Shown: in pieces, positions 7,482-15,941 of the stretch
Layout of the letters: every line of letters begins with the position of its first letter
Position numbering within the stretch: position 1 is the stretch's first letter
NCBI RefSeq assembly: GCF_005877055.1
Contig: NZ_CP039424.1
Span: 1,178,001-1,242,000 of the forward strand
Direction of reading: 5' to 3'
From: Citricoccus sp. SGAir0253
Lineage (GTDB): Bacteria; Actinomycetota; Actinomycetes; Actinomycetales; Micrococcaceae
DNA length: 64,000 nucleotides
Position numbers and translations under genes: made by a program
Notes under the pieces: model-generated
Databases searched by the model: none
Seen by the model: the letters and a program-made list of their open reading frames with translations, nothing else
Told to the model about the DNA's origin: nothing

Positions 7482-9039
7482 AGCCCTGCAGCCGGGCCAT
7501 CCACTCCTCGATCTGCTCGGGCGTGCGCGGCAGCGCGGCGGAGAGGTTCTCGGCGCCCTCGTCCGTGACGAGGATGTCGTCCTCCAGGCGCACCCCGAGG
7601 CCGCGGTACTCCTCCGGCACGGCGAGGTCCTCGGCCTTGAAGTACAGGCCCGGCTCGATGGTGAACACCATGCCCGGCTCCAGCACGCCGTCCAGGTAGA
7701 GCTCGCGCTTGGCCTGGGCGCAGTCGTGCACGTCCAGGCCCAGGTGGTGGCTGGTGCCGTGCGGCATCCAGCGCCGGTGCTGCTGGCCCGCCGGGGACAG
7801 GGCCTCCTCCACGGACACGGGCAGCAGGCCCCACTCGTGCAGGCGCTCGGCCAGCACCCGCATGGCGGTCTCGTGGATGTCCCGGAACCGCACGCCGGGG
7901 CGCACGGCTTTGAAGGCCGCGTCCGCCGCGTCCAGCACGGCGGAGTAGACGCGGCGCTGGACGTCCGTGAACGTCCCGTCCACGGGCAGGGTGCGCGTGA
8001 TGTCCGCCGTATAGAGGGACTCGGCCTCCACGCCGGCGTCCACGAGGATCAGGTCCCCGTCCCGCACGGCGCCGTTGTTGCGGATCCAGTGCAGGACCGT
8101 GGCGTTGTTGCCGGAGGCGGCGATCGTGTCGTAGCCCAGGTCGTTGCCCTCCAGCCGGGCGCGGGCGAAGAAGGCGCCCTCCACGATGCGCTCGCCGCGC
8201 TCGTGGCCGCGCGCCGTGGGCAGCACGCGCACGATGTCCTCGAAGCCGGCGATCGTGGCGGCCACGGAGCCGCGCAGCTCCTCGACCTCCCAGCCGTCCT
8301 TGACCAGGCGGAGCTCGGAGAGGAACTCGGACAGCTCGCCGTCGAGGGCGTCCGAGGCCTCCAGGTCCACGCCCGTGTTGATCCGCGAGGTGTCCACGAG
8401 GGCCTCGACGTCCAGGTCGGACCCGCGCAGGAGGCGGATGCGGACCCCACCGAACTCCACGGCGCCGGCGTCCTTGGTGACGGCGACCTCGAGGCCGGAC
8501 AGGTCCGCGGTCCGGATCCCGGTGCGTGCCTCCAGCTCGCCGAGCGTGGGGCGGGCCCCCACCCAGAACTCGCCCGTGCGGGCGTTGGAGTAGAACTCCT
8601 CGGTGTCGCGGCCGGCTAGGGGGCGGAAGTACAGCGTCGCCTCGTGGTCGGAGCCGTGGTCCCCGGCGCCCTCGTCCACGGGCTCGAGCACCAGGACGGC
8701 GTCCGGCTCGTGGTCCACGCCCAGGCCGGTCAGGTGGGCGAAGGCGGAGTGGGCGCGGAAGCGGTAGTCGGTGTCGTTGGAGCGGACCTTCAGCGGGCCG
8801 GCCGGGACCACGAGGCGCTCACCCGGGTAGCGGGCGGAGAGGGCCTTGCGGCGCTGCGCGGCGAACGGCGAGGAGGCGTCCGGCATGGCCGGGGCCGCGG
8901 AGGCCGGAGCCCAGTTGGCCCCCATGAACTCCTTGAACGCCAGGGAGGTCGGCTTCTGGGACCGGTTGTCCACGCGGTCCTGGAGGGGCTGGGGGTCGTG
9001 GTCCGGGGTCGCCGGCAACGGGGACTGTGCATCGCTCAT
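7480..9039 (-). CDS. pepP: Xaa-Pro aminopeptidase (aminopeptidase P)
   Basis: A 519-residue metallopeptidase that removes an N-terminal residue preceding proline. An N-terminal AMP_N domain (about 60-215, including FRAHSAFAHLTGL) precedes the pita-bread M24 domain. Metal ligands are visible in VDAGVEAESLYTADITRTLP (two Asp), in the His of GTSHHLGLDVHD, and in the Glu residues of FTIEPGLYF and VRLEDDILVT. Length fits the family with a slightly long N-terminus. Of three clustered ATGs (9051, 9048, 9039) I prefer 9039, because GATGAT sits seven bases upstream in the leaderless arrangement seen nearby. Divergent from the PHP gene. Confidence 0.92.
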   Translation of the reverse strand: MSDAQSPLPATPDHDPQPLQDRVDNRSQKPTSLAFKEFMGANWAPASAAPAMPDASSPFAAQRRKALSARYPGERLVVPAGPLKVRSNDTDYRFRAHSAFAHLTGLGVDHEPDAVLVLEPVDEGAGDHGSDHEATLYFRPLAGRDTEEFYSNARTGEFWVGARPTLGELEARTGIRTADLSGLEVAVTKDAGAVEFGGVRIRLLRGSDLDVEALVDTSRINTGVDLEASDALDGELSEFLSELRLVKDGWEVEELRGSVAATIAGFEDIVRVLPTARGHERGERIVEGAFFARARLEGNDLGYDTIAASGNNATVLHWIRNNGAVRDGDLILVDAGVEAESLYTADITRTLPVDGTFTDVQRRVYSAVLDAADAAFKAVRPGVRFRDIHETAMRVLAERLHEWGLLPVSVEEALSPAGQQHRRWMPHGTSHHLGLDVHDCAQAKRELYLDGVLEPGMVFTIEPGLYFKAEDLAVPEEYRGLGVRLEDDILVTDEGAENLSAALPRTPEQIEEWMARLQG

Positions 9040-9121
9040 GGCGTCCATCATCGCACCCCGGCGGCGGCGTCCCCTGGCCGCTCCGCCGCGGGCCGTGCCA
9101 CCGGCCGCGCGAGGGGTTGGC

Positions 9122-9127
9122 TAGGCT
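9122..9127 (+). promoter_or_regulatory. -10 box for the PHP gene
   Basis: TAGGCT ends seven bases before ATG 9135; no Shine-Dalgarno sequence is present. Leaderless transcript predicted. Confidence 0.6.
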
Positions 9128-9134
9128 GGTGGGC

Positions 9135-9983
9135 ATGCCGTTCGACCTGCACACGCACTCCAATGTCTCGGATGGCACCGAACCGCCCCAGACCGTGGTG
9201 CGCGCCGCGGCGATGGCCGGGCTGGCGGGGCTCGCGCTGACCGACCACGACTCCACGGCGGGCTGGGCGCGGGCCGCGGACCAGGCCGTCGCCTCGGGGC
9301 TCGTGTTGATCCCGGGCATGGAGGTCTCCTGCGTCTCCTCCACGGGCATCAGCGTCCACCTGCTGTCCTACCTGCACGACCCGCACGACGAGGCCCTGCG
9401 CGCGGAGATCGAGCGCGCGCGGAGCTCGCGGTTCTCCCGGGCCCAGCGGATGGTGGAGCGGCTGGCGGAGGACTACCCGATCACGTGGGACGACGTGCTG
9501 CGCCACTCCACGCCGGACGCCACCATCGGCCGGCCGCACATCGCCGACGCGCTGGTGGCCCACGGGGTCGTGCGGGACCGCTCGGCGGCGTTCACCTCGA
9601 TCCTCACCCCGCGCTCGCGGTACTACGTGGGCCACTACGCCCCGGACCCGGTGGACGCCGTCCGGCTCGTGCTGGCGGCCGGCGGCGTGCCGGTGTTCGC
9701 CCACCCGGTGGCCTCCATGCGCGGCCGCGTGGTGGGTCCGGAGCTGTTCGAGGAGATGATCGAGGCCGGCCTGGCCGGCGTGGAGGTGGACCACCGGGAC
9801 AACCCGGACGAGGGACGGCGCTGGCTGCGGCTGCTGGCCCGCCGGCACGGCCTGGTCGTGACCGGCTCCTCCGACTACCACGGCGCGGGCAAGCCCAACC
9901 GGATCGGCGAGCACACGACCCCGGACGCGGTGGTCGCGCAGATCATCGAGCGCGGCACCGGCACCGAGGTCATCCGCCCCTGA
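9135..9983 (+). CDS. PHP-domain phosphoesterase
   Basis: A 282-residue metal-dependent phosphoesterase of the PHP family. Metal-binding motifs are plain: DLHTHSNVSDG at the N-terminus, LTDHDST, the Glu of PGMEVSC, FAHPVAS and a C-terminal GSSDYHG. The layout resembles E. coli YciV (RNase AM) and related nucleoside-bisphosphate phosphatases, so 5'-3' trimming of short RNA or dephosphorylation of 3',5'-bisphosphates are possible roles; sequence alone cannot choose. The last 14 bases overlap the end of the converging DNA methyltransferase gene. Confidence 0.85.
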   Translation: MPFDLHTHSNVSDGTEPPQTVVRAAAMAGLAGLALTDHDSTAGWARAADQAVASGLVLIPGMEVSCVSSTGISVHLLSYLHDPHDEALRAEIERARSSRFSRAQRMVERLAEDYPITWDDVLRHSTPDATIGRPHIADALVAHGVVRDRSAAFTSILTPRSRYYVGHYAPDPVDAVRLVLAAGGVPVFAHPVASMRGRVVGPELFEEMIEAGLAGVEVDHRDNPDEGRRWLRLLARRHGLVVTGSSDYHGAGKPNRIGEHTTPDAVVAQIIERGTGTEVIRP

Positions 9984-10926
9984 CGTCCCCGGGCTCCGCG
10001 GTGTCCGCAGGACCCGCGGCGCCGCCGAGGTCCGGGGTGTCCACCGCGCCGCTGCGGTCCGCGGCCGCGCCGACGGCCAGCCGCGGGCTCAGCGCGGCGA
10101 GCCGGCGGCCCATGACCTCGATCGCCTCGGGATTGCGGTCCACGAGGACGAACCGCCGCCCCAGCTCCGCGGCCGCCGCCCCGAGCGTGCCCGAGCCGGC
10201 GAAGAAGTCCAGCACCCAGTCCCCGGGCCGGGAGGACGCCGCGACCATCCGGCGCAGCAGGCCCAGCGGCTTCTGGGTGGGGTACCCGGTCTTCTCCCGG
10301 CCCGTGGGGGAGACGATGGTGTGCCACCACACGTCCGTGGGCAGCTTGCCGCGCTCGGCCTTCTCCGGGGTGACGAGGCCCGGCGCCATGTACGGCTCGC
10401 GGTCCACCTCGGCGGAGTCGAACCAGTACCCCTCCGGGTCCTTCACGTACACCAGGATCGTGTCGTGCTTGGCCGGCCACCGGCGCCGGGACCGGCCGCC
10501 GTAGTCATAGGCCCAGATGATCTCGTTGAGGAAGCACTCCCGGCCGAAGATCGCGTCCAGCATGACCTTGGCGTAGTGCACCTCCCGGTAGTCCAGGTGC
10601 AGGTACAGCGTCCCGTCGTCAGCCAGCAGCCGCCACGCCTCGCGCAGGCGCGGCTCGAGGAACTCCCAGTAGTCGGCGAACGCGTCGTCGTAGGAGGCCA
10701 GGGCGCCCTTGATGGTCTTGTAGCCGCGGCCGCCGAAGCCGATGCGGTCGGCCTCGTCCGCCGCGGCGCGCACCGTGGTGAGCTGCTGACGCCGCTGCGT
10801 GCGCCCCGTGTTGAACGGGGGGTCGAGGTACACCAGGGTGAAGGCCCCGTCCGGCAGCGACGGCAGGAACTCGAGGTTCTCCGCCGCCACCACCAGGTCG
10901 GGGCCCTCCGGGTCGAATCGCGTCAC
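9970..10926 (-). CDS. Orphan site-specific DNA methyltransferase, beta class
   Basis: A 318-residue amino-methyltransferase. The catalytic motif DPPFNTG (residues about 35-41) comes before the SAM-binding DFFAGSGTLG (about 245-254), the beta-class order; DPPF usually marks N6-adenine methylation. Other marks are GYKTIKGALASYDD, HLDYREVHYAKV and TGYPTQKPLGLL, the latter typical of this class. No restriction endonuclease or specificity subunit lies nearby, so it is an orphan. Starts at GTG 10926, 23 bases after the stop of the DEAD-box helicase, with only a weak ribosome site, so it is probably cotranscribed with the helicase. Target sequence unknown. Confidence 0.88.
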   Translation of the reverse strand: MTRFDPEGPDLVVAAENLEFLPSLPDGAFTLVYLDPPFNTGRTQRRQQLTTVRAAADEADRIGFGGRGYKTIKGALASYDDAFADYWEFLEPRLREAWRLLADDGTLYLHLDYREVHYAKVMLDAIFGRECFLNEIIWAYDYGGRSRRRWPAKHDTILVYVKDPEGYWFDSAEVDREPYMAPGLVTPEKAERGKLPTDVWWHTIVSPTGREKTGYPTQKPLGLLRRMVAASSRPGDWVLDFFAGSGTLGAAAAELGRRFVLVDRNPEAIEVMGRRLAALSPRLAVGAAADRSGAVDTPDLGGAAGPADTAEPGDVRGG

Positions 10927-10949
10927 GTCGCCGCCGGGGACCGGGCTGC

Positions 10950-12755
10950 TCAGTCGCCGGAGGCCGGGGCCGCGCCGGAGCCGCCGCCCGGTGCCGCCTC
11001 GCCGGTGCGGCGGCGCGTGCGGGTGCGGCTGCGCCGGCGCGCCGAGCGCTCGCGGCCCTCGCCGGCACCCTCGGCCGCAGCCCCGTCCCGACGACGGCCC
11101 TCGCCCGCGGCGCCCTCGGCGCCGCCCCGGGTGGCGCCCCCGGCCGCGGCGCCCTCGCGCCCGGCACCGTCGCGCCCGGCGTCGCGGCCCCGACCGCGGG
11201 AGCGCCCGCGCCCACCCTCGGAGCCCTCGCGGCCGGCGTCGCCGGAGCCCCGGCCGCCACGTCCGCCGTCACGGCCCCCACGGCCGCCCTCGCGTCCGCC
11301 GTCCCGGCCCCCGTCGCGTCCGCCGCGGCCGCGCTCGCGCCCGCCGCGCGGGGCGCCGGGGCCGCCGAGGTCCTCGAGGACCTCCGCGTCGAGGCCGGCC
11401 TTCGTGCGCCGGACCTTCGGCAGCCGGCCCTTGGTGCCCTTCGGGATGCCGAGGTCGGCGAACAGGTGCTTCGAGGACGAGTAGGTCTCCGCCGGCTCGG
11501 GCACGTCCATGCCCAGGGCCTTGTTGATCAGGGTCCAGCGGGGCATGTCCTCCCAGTCCACCAGGGTCACGGCGGTGCCCTTGTTGCCGGCGCGCCCCGT
11601 GCGGCCCACGCGGTGCAGGTAGGTCTTCTCGTCCTCGGGGCACTGGAAGTTGATCACGTGGGTCACGTCGTCCACGTCGATGCCGCGGGCGGCCACGTCC
11701 GTGGCCACCAGCACGTCGATCTTGTCCCCGCGGAACGCGCGCAGCGCCTGCTCGCGCGCGCCCTGCCCGAGGTCGCCGTGGATGGCGCCGGCGGCGAAGC
11801 CGCGCTTCTCCAGCTCGTCCGAGAGGCGGGCGGCGGTGCGCTTGGTGCGGGTGAAGATGATGGTCTTGCCGCGGCCCTCGGCCTGCAGGGCGCGGGCCAC
11901 CAGCTCGTCCTTGTCCATGTGGTGGGCGCGGTACACCAGCTGGCGGATGTCCTTCTTGGTGATGCCCTCGTCCTCCGGGTCCGCGGCGCGGATGTGGGTC
12001 GGCTGGGTCATGTACCGGCGGGCCATGGCGACCACGGGGCCGGGCATGGTGGCGGAGAAGAGCATGGTCTGGCGCACCTCCGGGACGGCGGAGAGCAGCG
12101 TCTCCACGTCCGGCAGGAAGCCCAGGTCCAGCATCTCGTCGGCCTCGTCCAGCACCACGATCTTGACCAGCTTGAGGTTCAGGTGGCGCTGGCGCATCAG
12201 GTCGATGAGCCGGCCGGGGGTGCCGACCACGACCTCGACGCCGCGCTGGAGCTCCTCGATCTGCGGCTCGTAGGCGCGGCCGCCGTAGATGGTGGCGATG
12301 CGCACGGACCGCTTGGAGGCGGCGGCGGTGATGTCCGCGGCCACCTGGTTGGCCAGCTCGCGGGTCGGCGCCACCACGAGCGCCTGCGGGGCGCCGGGGG
12401 CGGAGAGCCGGTCGAAGCCCTCCTCGTCCGGGCCGACCACCCGCTGCAGCAGCGGCAGGCCGAAGCCGAGGGTCTTGCCCGTGCCGGTCTTGGCCTGGCC
12501 GATGATGTCGTGGCCGGACAGGGCGACCGGCAGCGTCATGGCCTGGATGGGGAAGGGGTGGGTGATGCCCTTCTCGGCCAGCGCCTCGACCATGTCGGCG
12601 CGCACGGCGAAGTCCGCGAAGGTCTTCTCGGGCTGGGGCGCGTTGGCCTCGTGGATGTCGATCGAGTCCTCGACGTCCACGGTCTCGATGGCGGCGGTGG
12701 AGAGGTCCTCGGTGTCGACGTCGTTGTCCGCGGCGATCTTCTGTTCAGGGGTCAT
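10950..12755 (-). CDS. DEAD-box ATP-dependent RNA helicase with RGG-rich tail
   Basis: A 601-residue RNA helicase of the RhlE/CsdA type. The Q motif (FADFAVRADMVEAL, PFPIQ), motif I AKTGTGKT (88-95), PTRELA, TPGR, the DEAD box in VVLDEADEM, SAT, and HRVGRTGR are all present. After about residue 450 comes a 150-residue Gly/Arg-rich RGG-type tail followed by basic Arg-Thr-Arg repeats, an RNA-binding extension. M. tuberculosis Rv3211 (RhlE) is the positional counterpart. The ATG at 12755 lacks a clear Shine-Dalgarno; an in-frame GTG at 12803 would add 16 residues. A -10-like TAGACT about 285 bases upstream implies a long leader, as in cold-shock helicase genes. Confidence 0.93.
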   Translation of the reverse strand: MTPEQKIAADNDVDTEDLSTAAIETVDVEDSIDIHEANAPQPEKTFADFAVRADMVEALAEKGITHPFPIQAMTLPVALSGHDIIGQAKTGTGKTLGFGLPLLQRVVGPDEEGFDRLSAPGAPQALVVAPTRELANQVAADITAAASKRSVRIATIYGGRAYEPQIEELQRGVEVVVGTPGRLIDLMRQRHLNLKLVKIVVLDEADEMLDLGFLPDVETLLSAVPEVRQTMLFSATMPGPVVAMARRYMTQPTHIRAADPEDEGITKKDIRQLVYRAHHMDKDELVARALQAEGRGKTIIFTRTKRTAARLSDELEKRGFAAGAIHGDLGQGAREQALRAFRGDKIDVLVATDVAARGIDVDDVTHVINFQCPEDEKTYLHRVGRTGRAGNKGTAVTLVDWEDMPRWTLINKALGMDVPEPAETYSSSKHLFADLGIPKGTKGRLPKVRRTKAGLDAEVLEDLGGPGAPRGGRERGRGGRDGGRDGGREGGRGGRDGGRGGRGSGDAGREGSEGGRGRSRGRGRDAGRDGAGREGAAAGGATRGGAEGAAGEGRRRDGAAAEGAGEGRERSARRRSRTRTRRRTGEAAPGGGSGAAPASGD

Positions 12756-13037
12756 GGGGAGGGTGTCCCGTCGTTCAGGCACGTCGGCCCGGTGCGATGG
12801 CACTGTGTCAGTGCGCTCCTGCGGCTCGCCCCTCCGAGCGGGTGGGCGGCGCGGTCCGGCCGGACGCCGTGCGTCCTTGGTGGAGCCGATCGCGGGAGTT
12901 GCCGGGCGACCTCCGCGCGGAGGGCCCGGGACCCGGGCCGGCCCGCGCCGTGCTGGCGGGGCCTCCTGCCGGATCCGGTAAGTCAGATCACGAGGGTGAA
13001 CACAGATGAACAGTGCGACCGGTCATCCCTGGTGGCC
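12756..13037 (-). other. Long putative 5' leader of the DEAD-box helicase gene
   Basis: These 282 bases between the RNB ribonuclease stop and the helicase start hold no credible gene. If transcription starts at the TAGACT at 13045-13040, most of this becomes an untranslated leader. I could not identify a specific folded element or known riboswitch by eye. Confidence 0.4.
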
Positions 13038-14639
13038 TCAGTCTACCGGTTCGGAGGCCGCCTGCCGTGCGGGCTCCGCCGGGGGCTCCTGGCCGGCCAC
13101 GCGGAACAGCACGGTGCGGGTGGCCATGTCCGCGGTCACCAGGACCACGCGCACGCGGCTTCCCGCCGAGGCGAAGCCCTCGTAGCGGGCCAGCACGGGC
13201 GGGTGCTCCACCTGGACCTCCCCCCACGGCAGCCGCCCCTGCTCCCGGGCCCTGGCCTCCTGCTCGGGCCCCGGCGCGGAGACGACCACCGCGTCGAACT
13301 CGCGACCCTCCAGGCCGTGCAGGGAGGCCGCCTCCACGAGCTCGAGGGCCGCGTTGGCGGTGCGGGAGGCCAGCAGCGTGGACTCCCGCATGGCCTCGGG
13401 CAGCGCGGGCAGCACGCCGCGGACGGCCGCCGGGACCTCCTCGCCCCGGACCAGGGCCAGGCAGGTCACGAGGACGAAGCGGTCCACGAGGCGGCGCAGC
13501 GGGGCGGTGGCGTGGGCGTAGGGCGCCGCGATCGCCGACTGCTCCGCCTGTGCGGGCACCTCGCCGTCGAAGGCCGTGTAGCCGGCCCCCCGGAAGAGGG
13601 ACGTGGCGGCGTGCATGATCGCCAGCTGCTGCGGATCGCGGATGTCCAGCCCGCGCAGGTACTCCCCGTAGGACTGTTCCCGGGGCCAGGGCCGGCCGAG
13701 CGCGCGGGTGCGGGCGCGGAACCGGTCCACCGAGTCGTCGTCGGCGGCCGGCATGGTGCGCAGGATGCCCACCCCGCCGTCGAGCATGATCCGGGCCGCG
13801 GCCATCCCCGTCAGCAGGGAGACCTGGGCGTTCCAGTCCTCGACCTGCAGTGGGGGAGCGGTGAGCACCGCGTAGCCGCCGTCGGTGGCCGTGATCTCCT
13901 GCTCGGGCAGGCGCAGGCTCGCCCCGCCGCGGGCGGCCTCCCGCTGCGTGCGCAGGATCCCCACCCGCCGCAGCAGCGCGAGCGACCGGGCGATCCGCTC
14001 CGCCTCCGTCGCCCCGGCGGCGCCGGCGCCCCCGTCGGGCCCGGGGCCGGGTGGTCCGCCGACCGGGCCGGCGTCGATCCTGGCCTGCGCCTGCTCGTAG
14101 GTGAGCTGCTCGCGGCTGCGCACCGTGGCCCGCTCCAGGTCGGTGCCCACGAGGGTCCCGGCGGCGTCCAGGGAGAAGGTCCACAGGTACGCGCCGCGGT
14201 CCACCCGGGGCAGCAGCGAGCCCTGGCCCTCGCTGATGACCTCGGGGTGCAGGGGCACCCGGCCGTCGGGGAGGTAGACGGTCTGGCCCCGGCGCAGCGT
14301 CTCGGCGTCCAGGGCTCCGCCCGGGACGATGAAGGCGGGCACGTCGGCGACCGCGTAGTGGACGGTGAAGCCCTCCGGGTGGCCCTCCGCCCCCGGCTCG
14401 ATGAACAGCGCCTGGTCCAGGTCCGTGGAGCCCGGGGGGTCGATCGTCACCAGGGGCAGCCCGGTGCGGTCGCGTTCGGGCAACCGGGCGGCGACGGCGG
14501 CCGCGGCCCGCTCCGCCTCGGCCAGGACCTCGGGGCTGAACCCCGCGGGCAGGCCGAACTCGTCCCGGAGCGCGGCCATCCGGCGCGCCAGTTCGGTCTG
14601 CGCGGCGGAGCGGGCGAGGTCCAGGTGGTAGTAGGACAC
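13038..14639 (-). CDS. RNB-domain (RNase II-family) ribonuclease
   Basis: A 533-residue protein built around an RNB catalytic domain. The metal-binding signature DPPGSTDLDQALFIE (near residue 67) supplies the Asp residues used by RNase II/R for 3'-5' hydrolysis, followed by HYAVADVPAFI, SEGQGSLLP and, near the C-terminus, APYAHATAPLRRLVDRF, all typical. It is shorter than RNase II and lacks recognisable cold-shock domains at the N-terminus, as in the actinobacterial subfamily; a small beta domain may lie in the last 100 residues. Begins at GTG 14639, seven bases after TAGGGT, suggesting a leaderless mRNA. Adjacent to an RNA helicase, but with separate promoter signals. Confidence 0.9.
   Translation of the reverse strand: MSYYHLDLARSAAQTELARRMAALRDEFGLPAGFSPEVLAEAERAAAAVAARLPERDRTGLPLVTIDPPGSTDLDQALFIEPGAEGHPEGFTVHYAVADVPAFIVPGGALDAETLRRGQTVYLPDGRVPLHPEVISEGQGSLLPRVDRGAYLWTFSLDAAGTLVGTDLERATVRSREQLTYEQAQARIDAGPVGGPPGPGPDGGAGAAGATEAERIARSLALLRRVGILRTQREAARGGASLRLPEQEITATDGGYAVLTAPPLQVEDWNAQVSLLTGMAAARIMLDGGVGILRTMPAADDDSVDRFRARTRALGRPWPREQSYGEYLRGLDIRDPQQLAIMHAATSLFRGAGYTAFDGEVPAQAEQSAIAAPYAHATAPLRRLVDRFVLVTCLALVRGEEVPAAVRGVLPALPEAMRESTLLASRTANAALELVEAASLHGLEGREFDAVVVSAPGPEQEARAREQGRLPWGEVQVEHPPVLARYEGFASAGSRVRVVLVTADMATRTVLFRVAGQEPPAEPARQAASEPVD
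13040..13045 (-). promoter_or_regulatory. Candidate -10 box of the helicase gene
   Basis: TAGACT reads on the minus strand from 13045 to 13040, preceded by CCGG, inside the last codons of the upstream RNB gene. The same CCGG-TAGACT occurs upstream of the TetR gene. No clear -35. Confidence 0.35.
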
Positions 14640-14646
14640 GGGTCAC

Positions 14647-14652
14647 ACCCTA
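14647..14652 (-). promoter_or_regulatory. -10 box for the RNB ribonuclease gene
   Basis: TAGGGT (14652 to 14647, minus strand) ends seven bases before GTG 14639 and is preceded by CCGG. No ribosome-binding site between. Confidence 0.55.
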
Positions 14653-14771
14653 CCGGCCGGTCGGTGCCCGCGCCGCCGGTGCGGCCGGGCGGGCGGGGCC
14701 GGCGGTCGGCCGCGGCCGCCGGGACCCGCGGCCCCCGGGACCCCGCGGTTGACCACCGCGGGCCGGCACGG

Positions 14772-14777
14772 CACCGT
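14772..14777 (+). promoter_or_regulatory. -10 box for the pterin dehydratase-like gene
   Basis: CACCGT ends seven bases before ATG 14785. Weaker match than TAGGCT, but the spacing fits the local leaderless pattern. Confidence 0.4.
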
Positions 14778-14784
14778 GGGAGCC

Positions 14785-15489
14785 ATGACGGGAATCCTCA
14801 CGGGCGCGGACCTCGACGACGCGCTGGCCGGGCTGCCGGACTGGCGCCATCGCAACACCGGGATCTACACGGCGTACCGCTGCCGGGACAGCGCGGCGGC
14901 GGTGGAGCTGATGGGCCGGATCGGCGCGGTGTGCGAGGAACTGGACCACCACCCAGACCTGGACTGGCGCTATGACCACCTGTTCCTCGACTCCTCCAGC
15001 CACGACGCCGGGGGAGCGGTCACGCGGCGCGACGTCCGGCTGGCCCGGCGGATCTCGGAGCTCGCCGCCGAGTCGGGGGCCGTGCCCGTCCCCGCCGAGA
15101 ACCGGTCCTACGACCTCGCGCTGGACACCCGTGACCCCGAGGCGCTCGAGGGGTTCTGGGCCACCGCGCTCGGCTACGCGCGCCACGGGCGGACGGGCGA
15201 CCTGCGGGACCCGCACCGCCGCGGGCCCGGGCTGTGGTTCCAGCGGACCGGCACCCCGGACGCGCGCCCGATGCACGTGGACGTGACCGTCCCGTGGGAC
15301 GGGCTGGACGCGCTGCGCACCGAGCTGGCCGGACGCTCGCGGGACGGCCGGGAGGACGACGCCTTCGCCCCCCGCTGGTGGATCTACACGGACGCCGACG
15401 GCAACCGCGTGTGCCTGTGCAGTGGCGAGCCCGACGAGGACGCCGAGGACGCCGAGGACGCCGGGGACGGCGACGACCCGGCGGCCTGA
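14785..15489 (+). CDS. Pterin-4a-carbinolamine dehydratase / glyoxalase-like fusion
   Basis: A 234-residue two-domain protein. Residues 1-100 form a pterin-4a-carbinolamine dehydratase domain: the active-site HHP in ELDHHPDLDWRY and the conserved SHDAGGAVTRRDVRLARRI, close to the PhhB/PCD pattern. Residues about 110-220 are a VOC/glyoxalase-like domain (RSYDLALDTRDPEALEGFW to WWIYTDADGNRVCLC). The first domain would dehydrate 4a-hydroxytetrahydrobiopterin. No aromatic amino-acid hydroxylase is in the window, so the physiological substrate is open. The acidic tail (DEDAEDAEDAGDGDD) is low complexity. ATG 14785 is preferred over an in-frame ATG at 14749 because of the nearby CACCGT. Confidence 0.85.
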   Translation: MTGILTGADLDDALAGLPDWRHRNTGIYTAYRCRDSAAAVELMGRIGAVCEELDHHPDLDWRYDHLFLDSSSHDAGGAVTRRDVRLARRISELAAESGAVPVPAENRSYDLALDTRDPEALEGFWATALGYARHGRTGDLRDPHRRGPGLWFQRTGTPDARPMHVDVTVPWDGLDALRTELAGRSRDGREDDAFAPRWWIYTDADGNRVCLCSGEPDEDAEDAEDAGDGDDPAA

Positions 15490-15566
15490 GGGCCGTCCGG
15501 GTCGTCGGGGGTCCGGCGGGACGAGGGGGTCCGGCGGCGGCCGGAGGGGCCGCGGCCCCGGCGGCG

Positions 15567-15800
15567 TCAGCGGCCGGGGGTGGCCACGAAGCCCACGGGG
15601 CGGGCGGACTCGGTGCCGATCTCCACGTAGCCGATGATGTTCGCCGGGACCAGGACCACGCGGCCCTTGGTGTCCTTCAGGCGCAGCGGCCCGCCCTCGG
15701 CGAGGGCGTCGGAGACGAGGCGGGCGACGTCCTCGTTGCTGGCGTCCGACTCGATGACGACTTCACGGGCCACGTTCTGCACGCCGATGCGGATCTCCAT
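15567..15800 (-). CDS. DUF3107 small protein
   Basis: A 77-residue protein, MEIRIGVQNVAREVVIESDA at the N-terminus, ending in a conserved VVLVPANIIGYVEIG segment. It belongs to the actinobacterial DUF3107 family, of which M. tuberculosis TB9.4 (Rv3208A) is a member; function unknown. A GAAGGAGA lies 5 bases before the ATG. As in mycobacteria it lies beside a TetR-family gene (Rv3208 counterpart), here 141 bases downstream of the regulator on the same strand, so the two may share a transcript. Confidence 0.9.
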   Translation of the reverse strand: MEIRIGVQNVAREVVIESDASNEDVARLVSDALAEGGPLRLKDTKGRVVLVPANIIGYVEIGTESARPVGFVATPGR

Positions 15801-15941
15801 GGCGGTCTCCTTCGCTCAGGTCATGGACCGGCCCCGGCGCCGGGACCGGACGGTTGTTCCGAACGCCAGACTAGGCGAAAGCACCGCCTGACGGGCCCGG
15901 CGGCGCCGGCTTCGGCTCCCGGCGTAACGCGCCGGGACGGC

